From assembly GCA_008364785.1 (NCBI GenBank), contig VTTJ01000008.1:204917-268916 (forward strand): DNA of 64,000 nt, in the 5' to 3' direction. Positions within the stretch are counted from its first letter, which is position 1. Each line of letters starts with the position of its first letter. Positions 1 through 9,055 of this stretch are shown here, piece after piece. Under the pieces are notes generated by a model. It was given only the letters and a program-made list of their open reading frames with translations, was not told the DNA's origin and did no database searches. The translations under genes and the position numbers were made by a program. The stretch comes from Bacillus sp. BGMRC 2118. Its GTDB lineage: Bacteria > Bacillota > Bacilli > Bacillales > SA4.

Positions 1-1
1 T

Positions 2-901
2 TATCCTGAACATGCAACAGATTCCAAAACGTTGTTAAAGCAAGCAGACCTGGCCATGTATCGAGCGAAAAATGAAGGTAAGAATGATTATTTCATATAT
101 TCAAAGGAAATGATGGATGAGACAATTGAGAAAATTGAAATGCAAAAAAGTCTTCGCCATGCAGTAGAAAAAGGAGAGTTTACCTTATATTATCAGCCTC
201 AAATTGATGTATTAACACATGAAGTAGTCGGGGTAGAAGCTCTAATACGATGGTATCATCCAATAAAAGGATTTATATCACCTCTTGAATTTATTCCAAT
301 TGCAGAGGAAACAGGACTGATACAAGAGATTGGAGAATGGGTACTTCGTGCAGCCTGTGAGCAATATAGCAGGTGGAAGGAAGAAGGTTATCACATACCG
401 ATTTCGGTCAATTTATCAGCAAAGCAATTTAAGCAAGTTAACTTGAGTGGAATGATTCAAAGTATAATTGAAGAGACCAATATGGATCCTAGTTCATTAA
501 CAATTGAGATTACAGAAAGCACTTCAATGGAAGATGTTCAATTTACCATTTCTCTTTTAGAAGAACTACAAAAAAAGGGGATTGAAATCTCAATTGATGA
601 TTTTGGAACAGGGTATTCTTCGCTTAGTTACCTACAAAAGCTTCCGGTCAATTGCTTGAAAATCGACCGTTCGTTTATTCAAGGAATTGAATCAAGGACT
701 AGTGGAATTGCACTTGTGAAAACCATCATTGATCTTGCTGAAAACTTAAACTTCAGTGTTATTGCTGAAGGAGTTGAGACAATCGAACAAAGAGATATAT
801 TATCAAATTTAGGTTGTCATAAAGTACAAGGCTTCGTCTACTCAAAGCCTGTTATGGCTGGAGAGATTATTAGTTTAGTGAATAAAAAGATTGCAATATA
901 A
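2..901 (+). CDS. EAL-domain cyclic-di-GMP phosphodiesterase (5' end missing)
   Basis: The gene runs in from the left edge, so its true start is outside the window. The first ~30 visible residues (…DLAMYRAKNEGKNDY) are the typical end of a GGDEF domain, so the whole protein is probably a GGDEF-EAL fusion. An EAL domain follows. It would hydrolyse cyclic-di-GMP to pGpG and shows the catalytic set: EALIRW, NLSAKQF (Asn), EITES (Glu), DDFGTGYSSL, LKIDRSF (Lys), AEGVET (Glu) and VQGF (Gln). All metal-binding positions are present, so the phosphodiesterase is predicted active. Whether the GGDEF half is active cannot be judged here. A MITE separates the stop codon from the apparent terminator at 1113-1156. 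Confidence 0.93.
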   Translation, partial: YPEHATDSKTLLKQADLAMYRAKNEGKNDYFIYSKEMMDETIEKIEMQKSLRHAVEKGEFTLYYQPQIDVLTHEVVGVEALIRWYHPIKGFISPLEFIPIAEETGLIQEIGEWVLRAACEQYSRWKEEGYHIPISVNLSAKQFKQVNLSGMIQSIIEETNMDPSSLTIEITESTSMEDVQFTISLLEELQKKGIEISIDDFGTGYSSLSYLQKLPVNCLKIDRSFIQGIESRTSGIALVKTIIDLAENLNFSVIAEGVETIEQRDILSNLGCHKVQGFVYSKPVMAGEIISLVNKKIAI

Positions 902-917
902 GTAATTGTTAAATTAA

Positions 918-1098
918 GGCTCTCTTCTAAAGCGTTGTTGCTTTTAGTACAATTATTCTGGTGTACAACCAGTTTTAGAAGAAAATTGAGGTTGGAGTAG
1001 AAAAGAGCAACTCTCTATTTGTATAGAAGTATCTAAATACTAAGGTGAAAATCCAGCTTTTGGGATACGAGAAAGCAACAATCTAAACGAAAACAGCC
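918..1098 (+). repeat. MITE-like element, copy 1 (181 bp)
   Basis: Non-coding repeat with GGCT…AGCC ends and imperfect terminal inverted repeats of about 28 bp (AGGCTnTnTTC…TTGTTGCTTT). It is flanked by a near-perfect 8-bp target duplication, TAAATTAA at 910-917 and TATATTAA at 1099-1106 (7/8). Its interior matches the copies at 13095, 35725 and 57087. It lies between the stop codon of the EAL gene and that gene's terminator. The GGCT ends and AT-rich 8-bp duplication resemble ISL3-family elements, which is inference. Confidence 0.85.
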
Positions 1099-1112
1099 TA
1101 TATTAAAAATAT

Positions 1113-1156
1113 GACTTTAGCAAATTAGCATAGTACTGGTTTGTTAAAGTCTTTTT
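1113..1156 (+). terminator. Terminator of the EAL gene
   Basis: The 12-nt arms GACTTTAGCAAA and TTTGTTAAAGTC pair almost perfectly and are followed by TTTTT. The nearest upstream gene ends at 901, so the MITE at 918-1098 has pushed the terminator away from its gene. The remaining bases to 1422 hold only a small hairpin (1389-1407) just before the ribosome binding site of the next gene. Confidence 0.75.
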
Positions 1157-1422
1157 ATTTTCCTCCTTTTATATGAAAATGATCATTCTTACCAAAAGCA
1201 TAAAACTATCTACACTGTACAATATGACAAAACCAGCATGGTATCAACGAATTTGCGATAAAACATCATTGGCAATTTTTCTAGCACTTTTGATATAGAG
1301 AATTTCTAAACATGTAGGTATAATTAATTAGATTATTATAAAAGTAATAGGAGATAATGGTATGATAGTAAATAGAGTTAGATCATGCCTTACATGGTTG
1401 ATGTAAGTTAAGAGGTGATAGA

Positions 1423-2895
1423 GTGGAACATACGATGAGTTCTTATAATCAATATTGGCTTATCTTTTCAATTTTATTGAGCATTTTATTTTCTTTTATC
1501 TCTATGGACCTTAGATGGAAGATGATTGTTTATCAAGATATTAAATATAAACTTTGGTTGTTAGCCTGTGCAATTTCAATGGGGATTGGCATTTGGACTA
1601 TGCATTTTGTCGGAATGGCTGCAATGGAAATGCATGATCCTATTTACTATAATAGTAAAATAGTATTACTTTCTATGTTAGTCTCTATAGTAGGAACAGG
1701 CAGTGCTTTTTTAATAATGAAGACAGATAAGAAACGTTTGTTTTTATCAAGTGTGTTAATGGGACTAGGAATTGTATGTATGCATTACCTAGGCATAGAA
1801 GCAATGAAGGTAAGCTTTACAATCAGCTATGATCCACTTAGCAAAATACTGTCAACATCTGTTGCGATTATTGCCTCTTACGGTGCATTATGGCTGTTGT
1901 TTTTCTTCAATCATGGCCGTGAGATTTCTGTAAAGTTGAAACTAGTAAGTGGTGTGTTAATGGGACTGGGAATATCCGGTACACACTATATTGGGATGTG
2001 GGGTACTCATTATACACCCAAAGCAGGAATAGATACTGGACAATTTTTTACTTTGTCCTCACAAACATTGACAGCTTATATTAGTATTCCAGTCATTATT
2101 GTTGTGATTATTATGCTTATTTCTGGTACTGTACTCGATAAGAAACTCATTGCCCAAATTAAAAATTTGCAAGACAGCGAGAAAAAACTGCGTGAAGCTG
2201 ATAAGTTATCTTTAGTTGGTGAGTTAGCAGCAGGTGTTGCACATGAAATTAGAAACCCTCTAACCTCATTAAAAGGATTTACTGAAATTCTTCATCGAGA
2301 GTCAAAGGAAACAGATCATCATAAATATTTAAAAATTATGATTGATGAAATAGAACGTATTAATTTTATCGTTAGTGAATTCATGGTATTATCAAAACCG
2401 CATCTCGTGCAATATACGAAAACAAATATAACAGACATTATCCAACATGTTGTAACATTGTTAAACACACAGGCTATCCTGAAGAACATTGAAATTATAC
2501 CTGTGTTAGTAGGAGAAGACTTCATTATTGAATGTGAAGAAAATCAAGTTAAACAGGTGCTTGTGAATATTATTAAAAACTCAATTGAATCCATTCAAGA
2601 TGGGGGAACTGTTTCAGTAAAGATTATTAGTAAAGATAACAATATTACTATAGAGGTTGTAGATAATGGAGTTGGCATACCAAAAGAGACTCTATCCCTG
2701 CTGGGGAAACCCTTTTATACAACGAAAACAGATGGAACAGGTCTAGGAATTATGGTAAGTAAGAAAATTATTCAAAACCATAACGGTACCTTAACGATAA
2801 AAAGTGAAGAAGGTAAAGGAACGAGTGTAATCATCACGCTGCCTTCAACCAAAATTGATAACAATGACATACATACTGCAGCGGAAAATGAATAA
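1423..2895 (+). CDS. MHYT-domain sensor histidine kinase
   Basis: A 490-residue membrane histidine kinase. The N-terminal ~240 residues form a seven-helix MHYT sensor with three motif copies (TMHFVGMAAM, CMHYLGIEAM, THYIGMWG). In this family the His and Met residues are proposed to bind copper and sense a diatomic gas. The kinase core follows: H-box VAHEIRNPLTSLKG, N-box NIIKNSIES, G1 DNGVGI and G2 GTGLGI. No response regulator is adjacent, so it is an orphan kinase, and its H-box resembles the sporulation phosphorelay kinases. The start is GTG, placed by AGAGGTGAT six bases upstream; an ATG at 1435 is the alternative. A strong terminator follows at once. Confidence 0.9.
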   Translation: MEHTMSSYNQYWLIFSILLSILFSFISMDLRWKMIVYQDIKYKLWLLACAISMGIGIWTMHFVGMAAMEMHDPIYYNSKIVLLSMLVSIVGTGSAFLIMKTDKKRLFLSSVLMGLGIVCMHYLGIEAMKVSFTISYDPLSKILSTSVAIIASYGALWLLFFFNHGREISVKLKLVSGVLMGLGISGTHYIGMWGTHYTPKAGIDTGQFFTLSSQTLTAYISIPVIIVVIIMLISGTVLDKKLIAQIKNLQDSEKKLREADKLSLVGELAAGVAHEIRNPLTSLKGFTEILHRESKETDHHKYLKIMIDEIERINFIVSEFMVLSKPHLVQYTKTNITDIIQHVVTLLNTQAILKNIEIIPVLVGEDFIIECEENQVKQVLVNIIKNSIESIQDGGTVSVKIISKDNNITIEVVDNGVGIPKETLSLLGKPFYTTKTDGTGLGIMVSKKIIQNHNGTLTIKSEEGKGTSVIITLPSTKIDNNDIHTAAENE

Positions 2896-2937
2896 AGCAA
2901 GGTAGTTCTCTAAATGTTAGAGAGCTACCTTGCTTTA
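2895..2937 (+). terminator. Terminator of the MHYT kinase
   Basis: Long near-perfect hairpin with AGCAAGGTAG and CTACCTTGCT arms around a TCTCTAA/TTAGAGA inner stem, ending in TTTAT. It begins at the stop codon. Confidence 0.9.
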
Positions 2938-3025
2938 TGTTTAAAGCTCTTTTTAAGAGAGATGTAGCTATAGATCAATTCCAGGATACGAAAAGGTGGC
3001 ATGAGAGGTTAAGAAAAACCCTTAT

Positions 3026-4255
3026 TTAAACGTTCATCTCTGTTAGTTTTTTATCTGATGGTAAATAGTAAGTGAGCAAACCAAGTAGTGGTAGAAATCC
3101 TACTGCCATAATCGTTGTAACAATTCCATAATGATCTGCGAAATAACCGAGAGCAACGGAACCAATTGCACCCATTCCAAAAGCCAGACCAACAATAAGA
3201 CCAGAAACTGTACCAATTTTCCCTGGTAATAACTCCTGTGCATACACAACGGTTACAGAGAAACTGGATAACAAGATGAATCCCATGAACGCAAGGATAA
3301 AATAGGCACTTATTTTGCCGGCAAAAGGTAAATACAATGCTAGAGGTGTAGCTAAAATCATGGATAAAAAGATCACATGCTTACGTCCGATTTTATCTGA
3401 TAAAGGACCACCGAAAAACGTACCGATGGCACCCGTTACTAAAAATAGAAAAATATAGCTTTGTGATTCTTTAATACTTGCTCCAAATTGTTCAATTGCA
3501 AAAAATGTATAGAAATTAGAAATTGCAGATAAGTACCAGGATCTTGCGAAAACCAATAAGATTAATAACGTTAAAGCAGAAAGAATCATTTTTTTATTCG
3601 AAGAAGACGTTTTGTCAGCTTTTGACTGTTTTGGCCTTACTGGTACTGACTGAATTCTTATAGAATACCATTTAGCGATATAAATGAGCAGAAGTACGGC
3701 TATACCTGCAGAGACGGTAAACCAAATTGCTCCAAATTGGCCAAACGGCACGAGCACTAATGCTGTGATTAGCGGTGCAAATGCTTGACCGGAATTCCCC
3801 CCAACTTGATAGATTGATTGGGCTAGCCCTCTTCTAGTACCGGCTGCTAAATAGGAGACACGTGAACCTTCTGGATGGAAAACTGCGGATCCTATTCCGA
3901 TAAAAAAGACTGAGAAAATGATCCAAACAAAGCTTGGGGCAAACGCCAAGCCGAAAACTCCAATCATAGATGCTAACAAACCAATGGGCAAAGCATAAGG
4001 AAATGGTCTCTTATCAGTGACCAATCCAACAACTGGTTGCATGAGTGAAGATGTCAAGTTTAACGTAAATGCGATAAAGCCTAGTTGTGTATATGTAAAT
4101 TGGTTGGCTTCCTCTAAAATCGGAAACATTGCAGGGACAACAGATTGAACTGTGTCGTTTAACATATGACAAAGAGAAATGATAAATAATACATGGTACA
4201 CGGTTTTCTTTTCTATAGATTTATCATTTTGGGTAGAAGTAACTGCTGTTGCCAT
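3026..4255 (-). CDS. MFS efflux transporter, fosmidomycin-resistance (Fsr) type
   Basis: A 409-residue major facilitator with about 12 hydrophobic segments. The N-terminal CHMLNDTVQSVVPAMFP and FHPEGSRV segments are characteristic of the Fsr/YfnC branch of drug exporters. It would act in the cytoplasmic membrane as a proton-coupled antiporter; the substrate cannot be read from sequence. GAGAGGTGAAAAATT before the ATG is a good ribosome binding site. It stands alone between two kinase genes and is separated from the kinase upstream by a terminator. Confidence 0.9.
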   Translation of the reverse strand: MATAVTSTQNDKSIEKKTVYHVLFIISLCHMLNDTVQSVVPAMFPILEEANQFTYTQLGFIAFTLNLTSSLMQPVVGLVTDKRPFPYALPIGLLASMIGVFGLAFAPSFVWIIFSVFFIGIGSAVFHPEGSRVSYLAAGTRRGLAQSIYQVGGNSGQAFAPLITALVLVPFGQFGAIWFTVSAGIAVLLLIYIAKWYSIRIQSVPVRPKQSKADKTSSSNKKMILSALTLLILLVFARSWYLSAISNFYTFFAIEQFGASIKESQSYIFLFLVTGAIGTFFGGPLSDKIGRKHVIFLSMILATPLALYLPFAGKISAYFILAFMGFILLSSFSVTVVYAQELLPGKIGTVSGLIVGLAFGMGAIGSVALGYFADHYGIVTTIMAVGFLPLLGLLTYYLPSDKKLTEMNV

Positions 4256-4357
4256 AATTTTTCACCTCTCATCAAGTATACGTTTCTTCTTATAAATAAC
4301 TCCAATTTATTAAGCAATTATAGTTTATCATTCTATATAGTTAGGAAAAAATATAAA

Positions 4358-4381
4358 CTACAAGGTGTTAGCTCCTTGTAG
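4358..4381 (-). terminator. Terminator of the kinD-like gene
   Basis: CTACAAGG and CCTTGTAG arms. On the minus strand they are followed by a T-rich run, and the hairpin lies just beyond the stop at 4384. Confidence 0.7.
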
Positions 4382-4383
4382 TT

Positions 4384-5883
4384 TTAGTTACCAGATTCAT
4401 ATAGTGGAAAAACAATGAGTACTTCAGTCCCAATATTCTCGGAGCTTTTAATTGTAATTTCTCCATTATACATCGACACGATACGTTGGCATACGACCAG
4501 TCCTAGGCCGGTTCCTGTATCCTTTAACGTAAAAAAAGGTTCAAATATTTTCCCCAATACTTCTTCAGGTATTCCAGTTCCAGTATCTTTAATCGAAATG
4601 ATACACGTATTATTCTCATTATGAGCTGTAATCGTCAAAAGTCCACCATTGCTCATTGACTCTAGTGCGTTCTTTACTAGATTCAAGATTACTTGTTTAA
4701 TATGATCCTTCACACAGTAAATCAAATTCGGTGTTTGATCGATTGTCACGTTGTATTGTACATTGTATAAATTTGCCTCAGATTGAATCAGAGGATGTAA
4801 TTCATTCATAATGCAATTAACATCATGAACATCTAAAAACTCAGCAGTTGGTTTGCCTAATACTAGAAACTCGCTAATGATTTCATTAATACGATTTATT
4901 TCTTCATCAATCACACTAAAATAAAACTGATCATCTTCTTCGGTATACTTTTCACTCAGTAACTTCATGAGACCTTTGATACCGGTCAGTGGATTACGAA
5001 TTTCATGAGCAGTACTTGCAGCCAATTGACCAACCAACTCTAACTTTTGACTTTCATTTTGCATTCTTTCGAAGGCTGCGTCTTTCCTTAGCAATTGGTT
5101 TTTAATTAATAGATATACCGCGTTTGAGAGGATAAACAAAATGAAAAAATAGAAAAGAGTAGTTCTTAGAATATCAACTTTTGAGAGTTTATCAATTTTC
5201 ACCTTTATTGTCCAAGGAGCAAGCTCCATGATGGTTTCACTATATGAAGTTCCAATGGCATCAGGTTGAGTTGTTTCAAAAATTACTTGATTGTTCCGGT
5301 CCAGAACAGAGATTTGTTTATTAGGTGTCAGGACTCGCATAATATTTTGTATATAATCAGTACGAAGATTTACTAATAATAGACCAGAATCTGTAGTCGC
5401 TGAGTTACTTACAGGTGTGACAATTGATATAAGCTTACCTTCACCTTCACCTAAGTAATCATTAACAAAAGGTGAGATTTTGGATTTCTTTGTAATAAGG
5501 GCAGTCTGAATAAAATTATACTGAAGTACATTTACGTTTGCCCTATTGTCCGTTGAACCGACTAATAAATCACCCTTTTCATTTGCATAGTAAAAACCTG
5601 CAAAACGGGGGTCCTCTTTATTGCTCTCCACTAGAATTGTTTCTATTTCATTTAGATTATTGGATTTCGTATTTATTACTTTTGCTAACATCTCAATGCC
5701 AGCCTCTGTTTCGCCAATTAATCGGTCTAACTGATTTTTATATAAGTTTGCTGTGCGTTCAGCATCTACGATTAAGTCTTCTTGATTATCATTTAATTCT
5801 TTATAAATAAAATAAGAGCTTAAGATAACAGTAGGTAGAATCACAATCGTAATGTAAAGAAATAATCCTTTGATAGATTTCAC
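4384..5883 (-). CDS. kinD: Sporulation-type sensor histidine kinase with extracellular Cache domain, KinD-like
   Basis: A 499-residue kinase: one N-terminal membrane helix (~5-25), an extracellular region of about 215 residues with double-Cache character, a second helix (~245-265), then a cytoplasmic kinase core. The H-box is STAHEIRNPLTGIKG, the N-box NLVKNALESM, with G1 DTGTGIPEE and G2 GTGLGLVV. KinD of B. subtilis has the same layout and similar length (506 aa), feeds the Spo0F/Spo0A phosphorelay and influences matrix production. Position supports this: in B. subtilis kinD is followed by mhqR, motB, motA and clpE, as here. The start is GTG, with GGGGAG about 11 bases upstream. It is divergent from mhqR. 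Confidence 0.8.
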   Translation of the reverse strand: MKSIKGLFLYITIVILPTVILSSYFIYKELNDNQEDLIVDAERTANLYKNQLDRLIGETEAGIEMLAKVINTKSNNLNEIETILVESNKEDPRFAGFYYANEKGDLLVGSTDNRANVNVLQYNFIQTALITKKSKISPFVNDYLGEGEGKLISIVTPVSNSATTDSGLLLVNLRTDYIQNIMRVLTPNKQISVLDRNNQVIFETTQPDAIGTSYSETIMELAPWTIKVKIDKLSKVDILRTTLFYFFILFILSNAVYLLIKNQLLRKDAAFERMQNESQKLELVGQLAASTAHEIRNPLTGIKGLMKLLSEKYTEEDDQFYFSVIDEEINRINEIISEFLVLGKPTAEFLDVHDVNCIMNELHPLIQSEANLYNVQYNVTIDQTPNLIYCVKDHIKQVILNLVKNALESMSNGGLLTITAHNENNTCIISIKDTGTGIPEEVLGKIFEPFFTLKDTGTGLGLVVCQRIVSMYNGEITIKSSENIGTEVLIVFPLYESGN

Positions 5884-6051
5884 GTTGAAATTTCTCCCCT
5901 AGCATAAGGTGATGTACATCTATTATATACTATGTTTAATACTGTTCCTATACTCTTGTGTCTAGGTGGAATGAAAAGGAAAATTAGAAGTAGTAGTTTC
6001 ATGATATTTACTTTTACTTGATACTCTCACTCATGTTTCCTATCAGTACAT

Positions 6052-6099
6052 TTGACATGAATAAGAGAATTTAGTACACTTATCTTGAATTCAAGATAA
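6052..6099 (+). promoter_or_regulatory. mhqR promoter with 20-bp palindromic operator
   Basis: TTGACA (6052-6057), 17-bp spacer and TACACT (6075-6080) form a sigma-A promoter. A perfect 20-bp palindrome, TTATCTTGAATTCAAGATAA, covers 6080-6099 directly at the start-site region. This is the expected place for autorepression by the MarR-family product. The assignment to MhqR is inference. Confidence 0.75.
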
Positions 6100-6126
6100 A
6101 TAAAATTTATAAGGATTTGGTATTAT

Positions 6127-6582
6127 ATGGAAAATGATAATAGTATAGAAACATCACTTAAACTATTTGTTGTTCTATCACGCGCTTATAGAAGTATTAG
6201 TGATTTAGCAAATAAGTCTATTCAGCGATTTGGATTAAATCCAACAGAATTCGCTGTACTAGAATTATTATTTCATAAGGGGGAAACACCACTTCAGCAA
6301 ATTGGTGGTAAAATCCTAATTGCTAGTGGGAGTATAACGTATGTAGTAGACAAATTAGAAAAAAAAGGTTTGTTAGCTCGTAAACAATGTTCAAAAGATC
6401 GAAGAGTGACATATGCAGCATTAACGGATGAGGGAATAAACTTTATGAAAGAAATTTTCCCAGATCATGAACAATTCGTTAACGAAATTCAGTCAAGTCT
6501 ATCACACGATGAAAAGGAAGAATTAATAAAATTGCTGAAAAAGTTAGGACATGGTGCAAAAAACCATACCTTAAACCAATAA
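6127..6582 (+). CDS. mhqR: MarR-family repressor, MhqR-like
   Basis: A 151-residue winged-helix protein of the MarR family. The recognition region GSITYVVDKLEKKGLLARK and the wing CSKDRRVTYAALTDEG are clear. MhqR (YkvE) of B. subtilis represses quinone- and catechol-resistance dioxygenases and azoreductases and sits beside kinD and motBA, as here. No dioxygenase target is in the window, so any targets are elsewhere. A perfect palindrome lies between promoter and start, suggesting autoregulation. The start ATG has only a weak AAGGATTTGG upstream site. Confidence 0.8.
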   Translation: MENDNSIETSLKLFVVLSRAYRSISDLANKSIQRFGLNPTEFAVLELLFHKGETPLQQIGGKILIASGSITYVVDKLEKKGLLARKQCSKDRRVTYAALTDEGINFMKEIFPDHEQFVNEIQSSLSHDEKEELIKLLKKLGHGAKNHTLNQ

Positions 6583-6590
6583 TATAAAAG

Positions 6591-6625
6591 AAAAAGTCTG
6601 CCGAAATCATTTGCAGACTTTTTTT
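6591..6625 (+). terminator. Terminator of mhqR
   Basis: AAAAAGTCTGC / GCAGACTTTTT hairpin with a T run. Confidence 0.88.
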
Positions 6626-6703
6626 AATTCACAAAAATGTAATTTTTTCCAAATAAATTTCCCTGATCTGTATTGTAAAATAAAGGTAGAGGGGGCGGGG
6701 CCG

Positions 6704-7780
6704 ATGGTCTTGGACATAAAGCAAAAGAAGAGGGTTAGCTTATTTGTAATCATTGTAGCAATCATTTTAATTTCAAATTATTTAGTAATGAACATAGCTG
6801 CTTACCAACCAGTTACCATACATCTAGCATTGGCAACACTATTAGATTTAACAATTATTTTACCTCTAGCCTTTTATGTCATTATATTAAGGAAAAGACA
6901 CTCCGTATTTTATATCATTCCAGCCGTTTTAATTGGCTTTTGGATTGCGTATTTTTTTATTCCGAACTATATCTTTGAACAATTTAAAATCATCATGTTT
7001 GTTATATATGGAATTGAATTACTGTTTATACTCCTAGAGTTCTTTATTCTCATAAAGACGCTTAAAAAGTTTCCTCAATTTAAGATGAAGTTTAACGAGT
7101 TAGAAGCTAGTTATCCTCAATTTCAGCTCAAACTAAGAAAATCATTAGAGTCAGTATTTAGTAGTAAGTTGGCGAATATTGTATCAACGGATATAAGTGT
7201 ATTCTATTTTGGCTTGTTTAGCTGGAAAAGGAGAGGGGAGATAACTGGGAACCATATATTCAGTTATCACAAAAATACAGGGTATTTGGCTTTTGTCATT
7301 ATGCTCGCTCATGCACTCATAATTGAGATGATTGGTGTACACTTTTTAATTGCTCAAAAAAGTGTAGTATGGGCTTGGGTATTTACTTCATTTGATTTGA
7401 TCACAGCTGTGTTTCTAGTAGCTGACTACCGTGCTTCGATGAGGTCACCAATTACTGTAACCCATGATCATTTGAATATTGTAATTGGTGTAAGAAGATC
7501 AATAGAGGTACCGATTTCTGGAATTAAGTCTATTAAAAAGACAACAACAACACCTAAGATAAGAAAGAGTGAAAAGAATTCTTTTTATGCAACATTACCA
7601 CAATTGATTGAAGACGATGACCCAGTTTTTGAAATCAGTCTTAACTATCCAATACAGGCAATATATATGTATGGCATGAAAAAAGATATTGAGAAGATCT
7701 ATATAACTGTAGATCGGAATGAAGATTTTTATCAATACATTGTAAATAGCATGGAGAGAGATGAAAAAGGGATACAATAA
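6704..7780 (+). CDS. Membrane protein with C-terminal PH-like region, function unknown
   Basis: A 358-residue protein of no family I can name. It has four hydrophobic segments in the first ~125 residues, a soluble stretch, two more helices near residues 205-260, then a cytoplasmic tail with the pattern ITVTHDHLNIVIGVRRSIEV, which resembles bacterial PH-like membrane-protein domains. The start at 6704 is chosen because the purine-rich AGAGGGGGCGGGG lies just upstream and the 31 codons before it look non-coding and overlap the mhqR terminator. The stop codon is inside the downstream terminator hairpin. Confidence 0.65.
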   Translation: MVLDIKQKKRVSLFVIIVAIILISNYLVMNIAAYQPVTIHLALATLLDLTIILPLAFYVIILRKRHSVFYIIPAVLIGFWIAYFFIPNYIFEQFKIIMFVIYGIELLFILLEFFILIKTLKKFPQFKMKFNELEASYPQFQLKLRKSLESVFSSKLANIVSTDISVFYFGLFSWKRRGEITGNHIFSYHKNTGYLAFVIMLAHALIIEMIGVHFLIAQKSVVWAWVFTSFDLITAVFLVADYRASMRSPITVTHDHLNIVIGVRRSIEVPISGIKSIKKTTTTPKIRKSEKNSFYATLPQLIEDDDPVFEISLNYPIQAIYMYGMKKDIEKIYITVDRNEDFYQYIVNSMERDEKGIQ

Positions 7781-7795
7781 TTTGTATCCTTTTTA
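7767..7795 (+). terminator. Terminator overlapping the stop codon
   Basis: AGGGATACAA / TTGTATCC hairpin followed by TTTTT. The last codons of the membrane-protein gene form its left arm. The same 23 bases recur at 8241-8263. Confidence 0.8.
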
Positions 7796-7796
7796 G

Positions 7797-7841
7797 ACTG
7801 TAGACAAACTCGAATTATTTGAGATTTGCTACAGTTTTTTT
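7797..7841 (+). terminator. Second tandem terminator
   Basis: ACTGTAGACAAACTC pairs with GAGATTTGCTACAGT with two mismatched positions and is followed by seven T. Confidence 0.7.
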
Positions 7842-7869
7842 ATTTTAAACTAGGTGATTTCTGCTCCAT

Positions 7870-7996
7870 GGCACTCGCCGGATACCTCGGGGCTGGCGGT
7901 GAGCCTCCTCGTCGCTATGCTCCTGTGGGGTCTCACCTGAGACAAAGGAATTACACTTTGTCATATGTCCAGCTGCTCCCGCAGGAGTCGAGTGCC
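7870..7996 (-). repeat. GC-rich structured repeat, copy C
   Basis: Inverted copy of the GC-rich element also present at 34128-34226 and 51219-51324. Conserved blocks on the minus strand are CTCCTGCGGGAG, GTGAGACCCC, GAGGAGGCTCACC and TATCCGGCGAG. The closing stem is GGCACTC/GAGTGCC, whereas the other copies use different but equally complementary sequences. GC content is far above the surrounding DNA. Similar repeats are common between genes in Bacillaceae genomes (recalled, not searched). The rest of 7842-8240 contains nothing I recognise. Confidence 0.8.
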
Positions 7997-8240
7997 ATTC
8001 CGCTACAAACTGTTGGTAAGTCAGCCTCTCCTTCAACATTGTCTTATCTTAAAATAAAAGAAGATAAAAACTAAGGTGACTACTATGCTAACATAACATA
8101 ACTCTATGCAAAGTGACCCACTTGAATGATTACTATAAATCAACTTGTTCCTGACAATTATTTATTACGGAAACTAGAGGATTCTATTGATTTTTATTTC
8201 ATTCATTTTCTTGTTAAATTGGCCATTTGTCTACAAACTG

Positions 8241-8270
8241 AAGGGATACAATAATTTGTATCCCTTTTTT
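8241..8270 (+). terminator. Duplicate of the 7767 terminator, near the motB stop
   Basis: Repeats the 23 bases of 7767-7789 exactly, followed by CTTTTTTT, in plus orientation. On the minus strand, where motB ends, the hairpin lacks a good U-tract, so it is not an ideal motB terminator. Confidence 0.6.
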
Positions 8271-9055
8271 TACTCTTTATATTCGTTTGGTAAGATTAAT
8301 AATTCTACACGTCTATTTTGTGATCGGCCTTCAGCTGTGTCGTTTGAAGCTACAGGCTGGAATTCTCCAAAGCCTTTTACACTGAATCTTCGAGGATCAA
8401 GCTTTTCATTTTCTAGTATTACTTTCATGAAGTTAACACCGCGCATTACACTTAAATGCCAATTCGACTCAAACTGAGCTGTACTAATTGGAACATTATC
8501 CGTGTGACCACTTATGACCACATTACGAGGTGGTTTTGTCACAAGAAGCTCTGAAATCTCACTTGCAAGATTCATATCACTGATACGGACCTCTGATTTT
8601 CCAGAATCAAAAAATACATCATTTAATATTGTGATCAACAGTCCTTCGTCTGTTAATCGTGTTTCTAATCGATTATCTAAACCCTTTTCGTTAATATAAG
8701 CATCAATTTTCTTTTGAACCTCTGCTAATTCTGCCTTTTCCATTAACTCTGCTTTCTCTTTAGCATCCATATTATCCATTTCAGGAATTATATTATCTTC
8801 ATTTTTCGCATCTTCTTTGTTTGCAGATTGTGGTTGATCTTCAGGAAGGGGAGCAGGAAAATCCATCATACCTGTACCACCATTAAAGGCACTATTGAAT
8901 GCCTGTGCCATTTGTTGGAACTTTTGTGCATCAACTGAACTACTGGCGAATAATACGATAAATAGAGCTAATAAAAGAGTAAGTAAGTCAGCATAAGGAA
9001 TTAGCCATGATTCATCAACGTGGTCCTCATGATGATGCTTTTTCTTCTTACTCAT
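8270..9055 (-). CDS. motB: Flagellar stator protein MotB
   Basis: A 261-residue stator subunit. A Lys/His-rich N-terminus (MSKKKKHHHEDHVDE) precedes the single helix PYADLLTLLLALFIVLFA, whose Asp is the proton-binding residue. A linker and a C-terminal OmpA-like peptidoglycan-binding domain follow (SGHTDNVPI, NWHLSVMRG, GFGEFQPVA, NRRVELLI). It anchors the MotA5B2 channel to the wall and drives rotation with protons. The ATG at 9055 matches the known MotB N-terminus; a longer GTG start at 9070 is possible. It overlaps the motA stop by 8 bases (GATGAGTAA), indicating translational coupling. Confidence 0.95.
   Translation of the reverse strand: MSKKKKHHHEDHVDESWLIPYADLLTLLLALFIVLFASSSVDAQKFQQMAQAFNSAFNGGTGMMDFPAPLPEDQPQSANKEDAKNEDNIIPEMDNMDAKEKAELMEKAELAEVQKKIDAYINEKGLDNRLETRLTDEGLLITILNDVFFDSGKSEVRISDMNLASEISELLVTKPPRNVVISGHTDNVPISTAQFESNWHLSVMRGVNFMKVILENEKLDPRRFSVKGFGEFQPVASNDTAEGRSQNRRVELLILPNEYKE

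Noticed and set aside
5538..5810. Plus-strand frame opposite the Cache domain of the KinD-like gene
   Set aside because: Antisense shadow without ribosome site; the minus-strand protein has clear domains.
7826..8074. Reading frames on both strands through the GC-rich repeat C
   Set aside because: They fall inside a structured repeat and lack ribosome sites; composition is that of the repeat, not of a protein.
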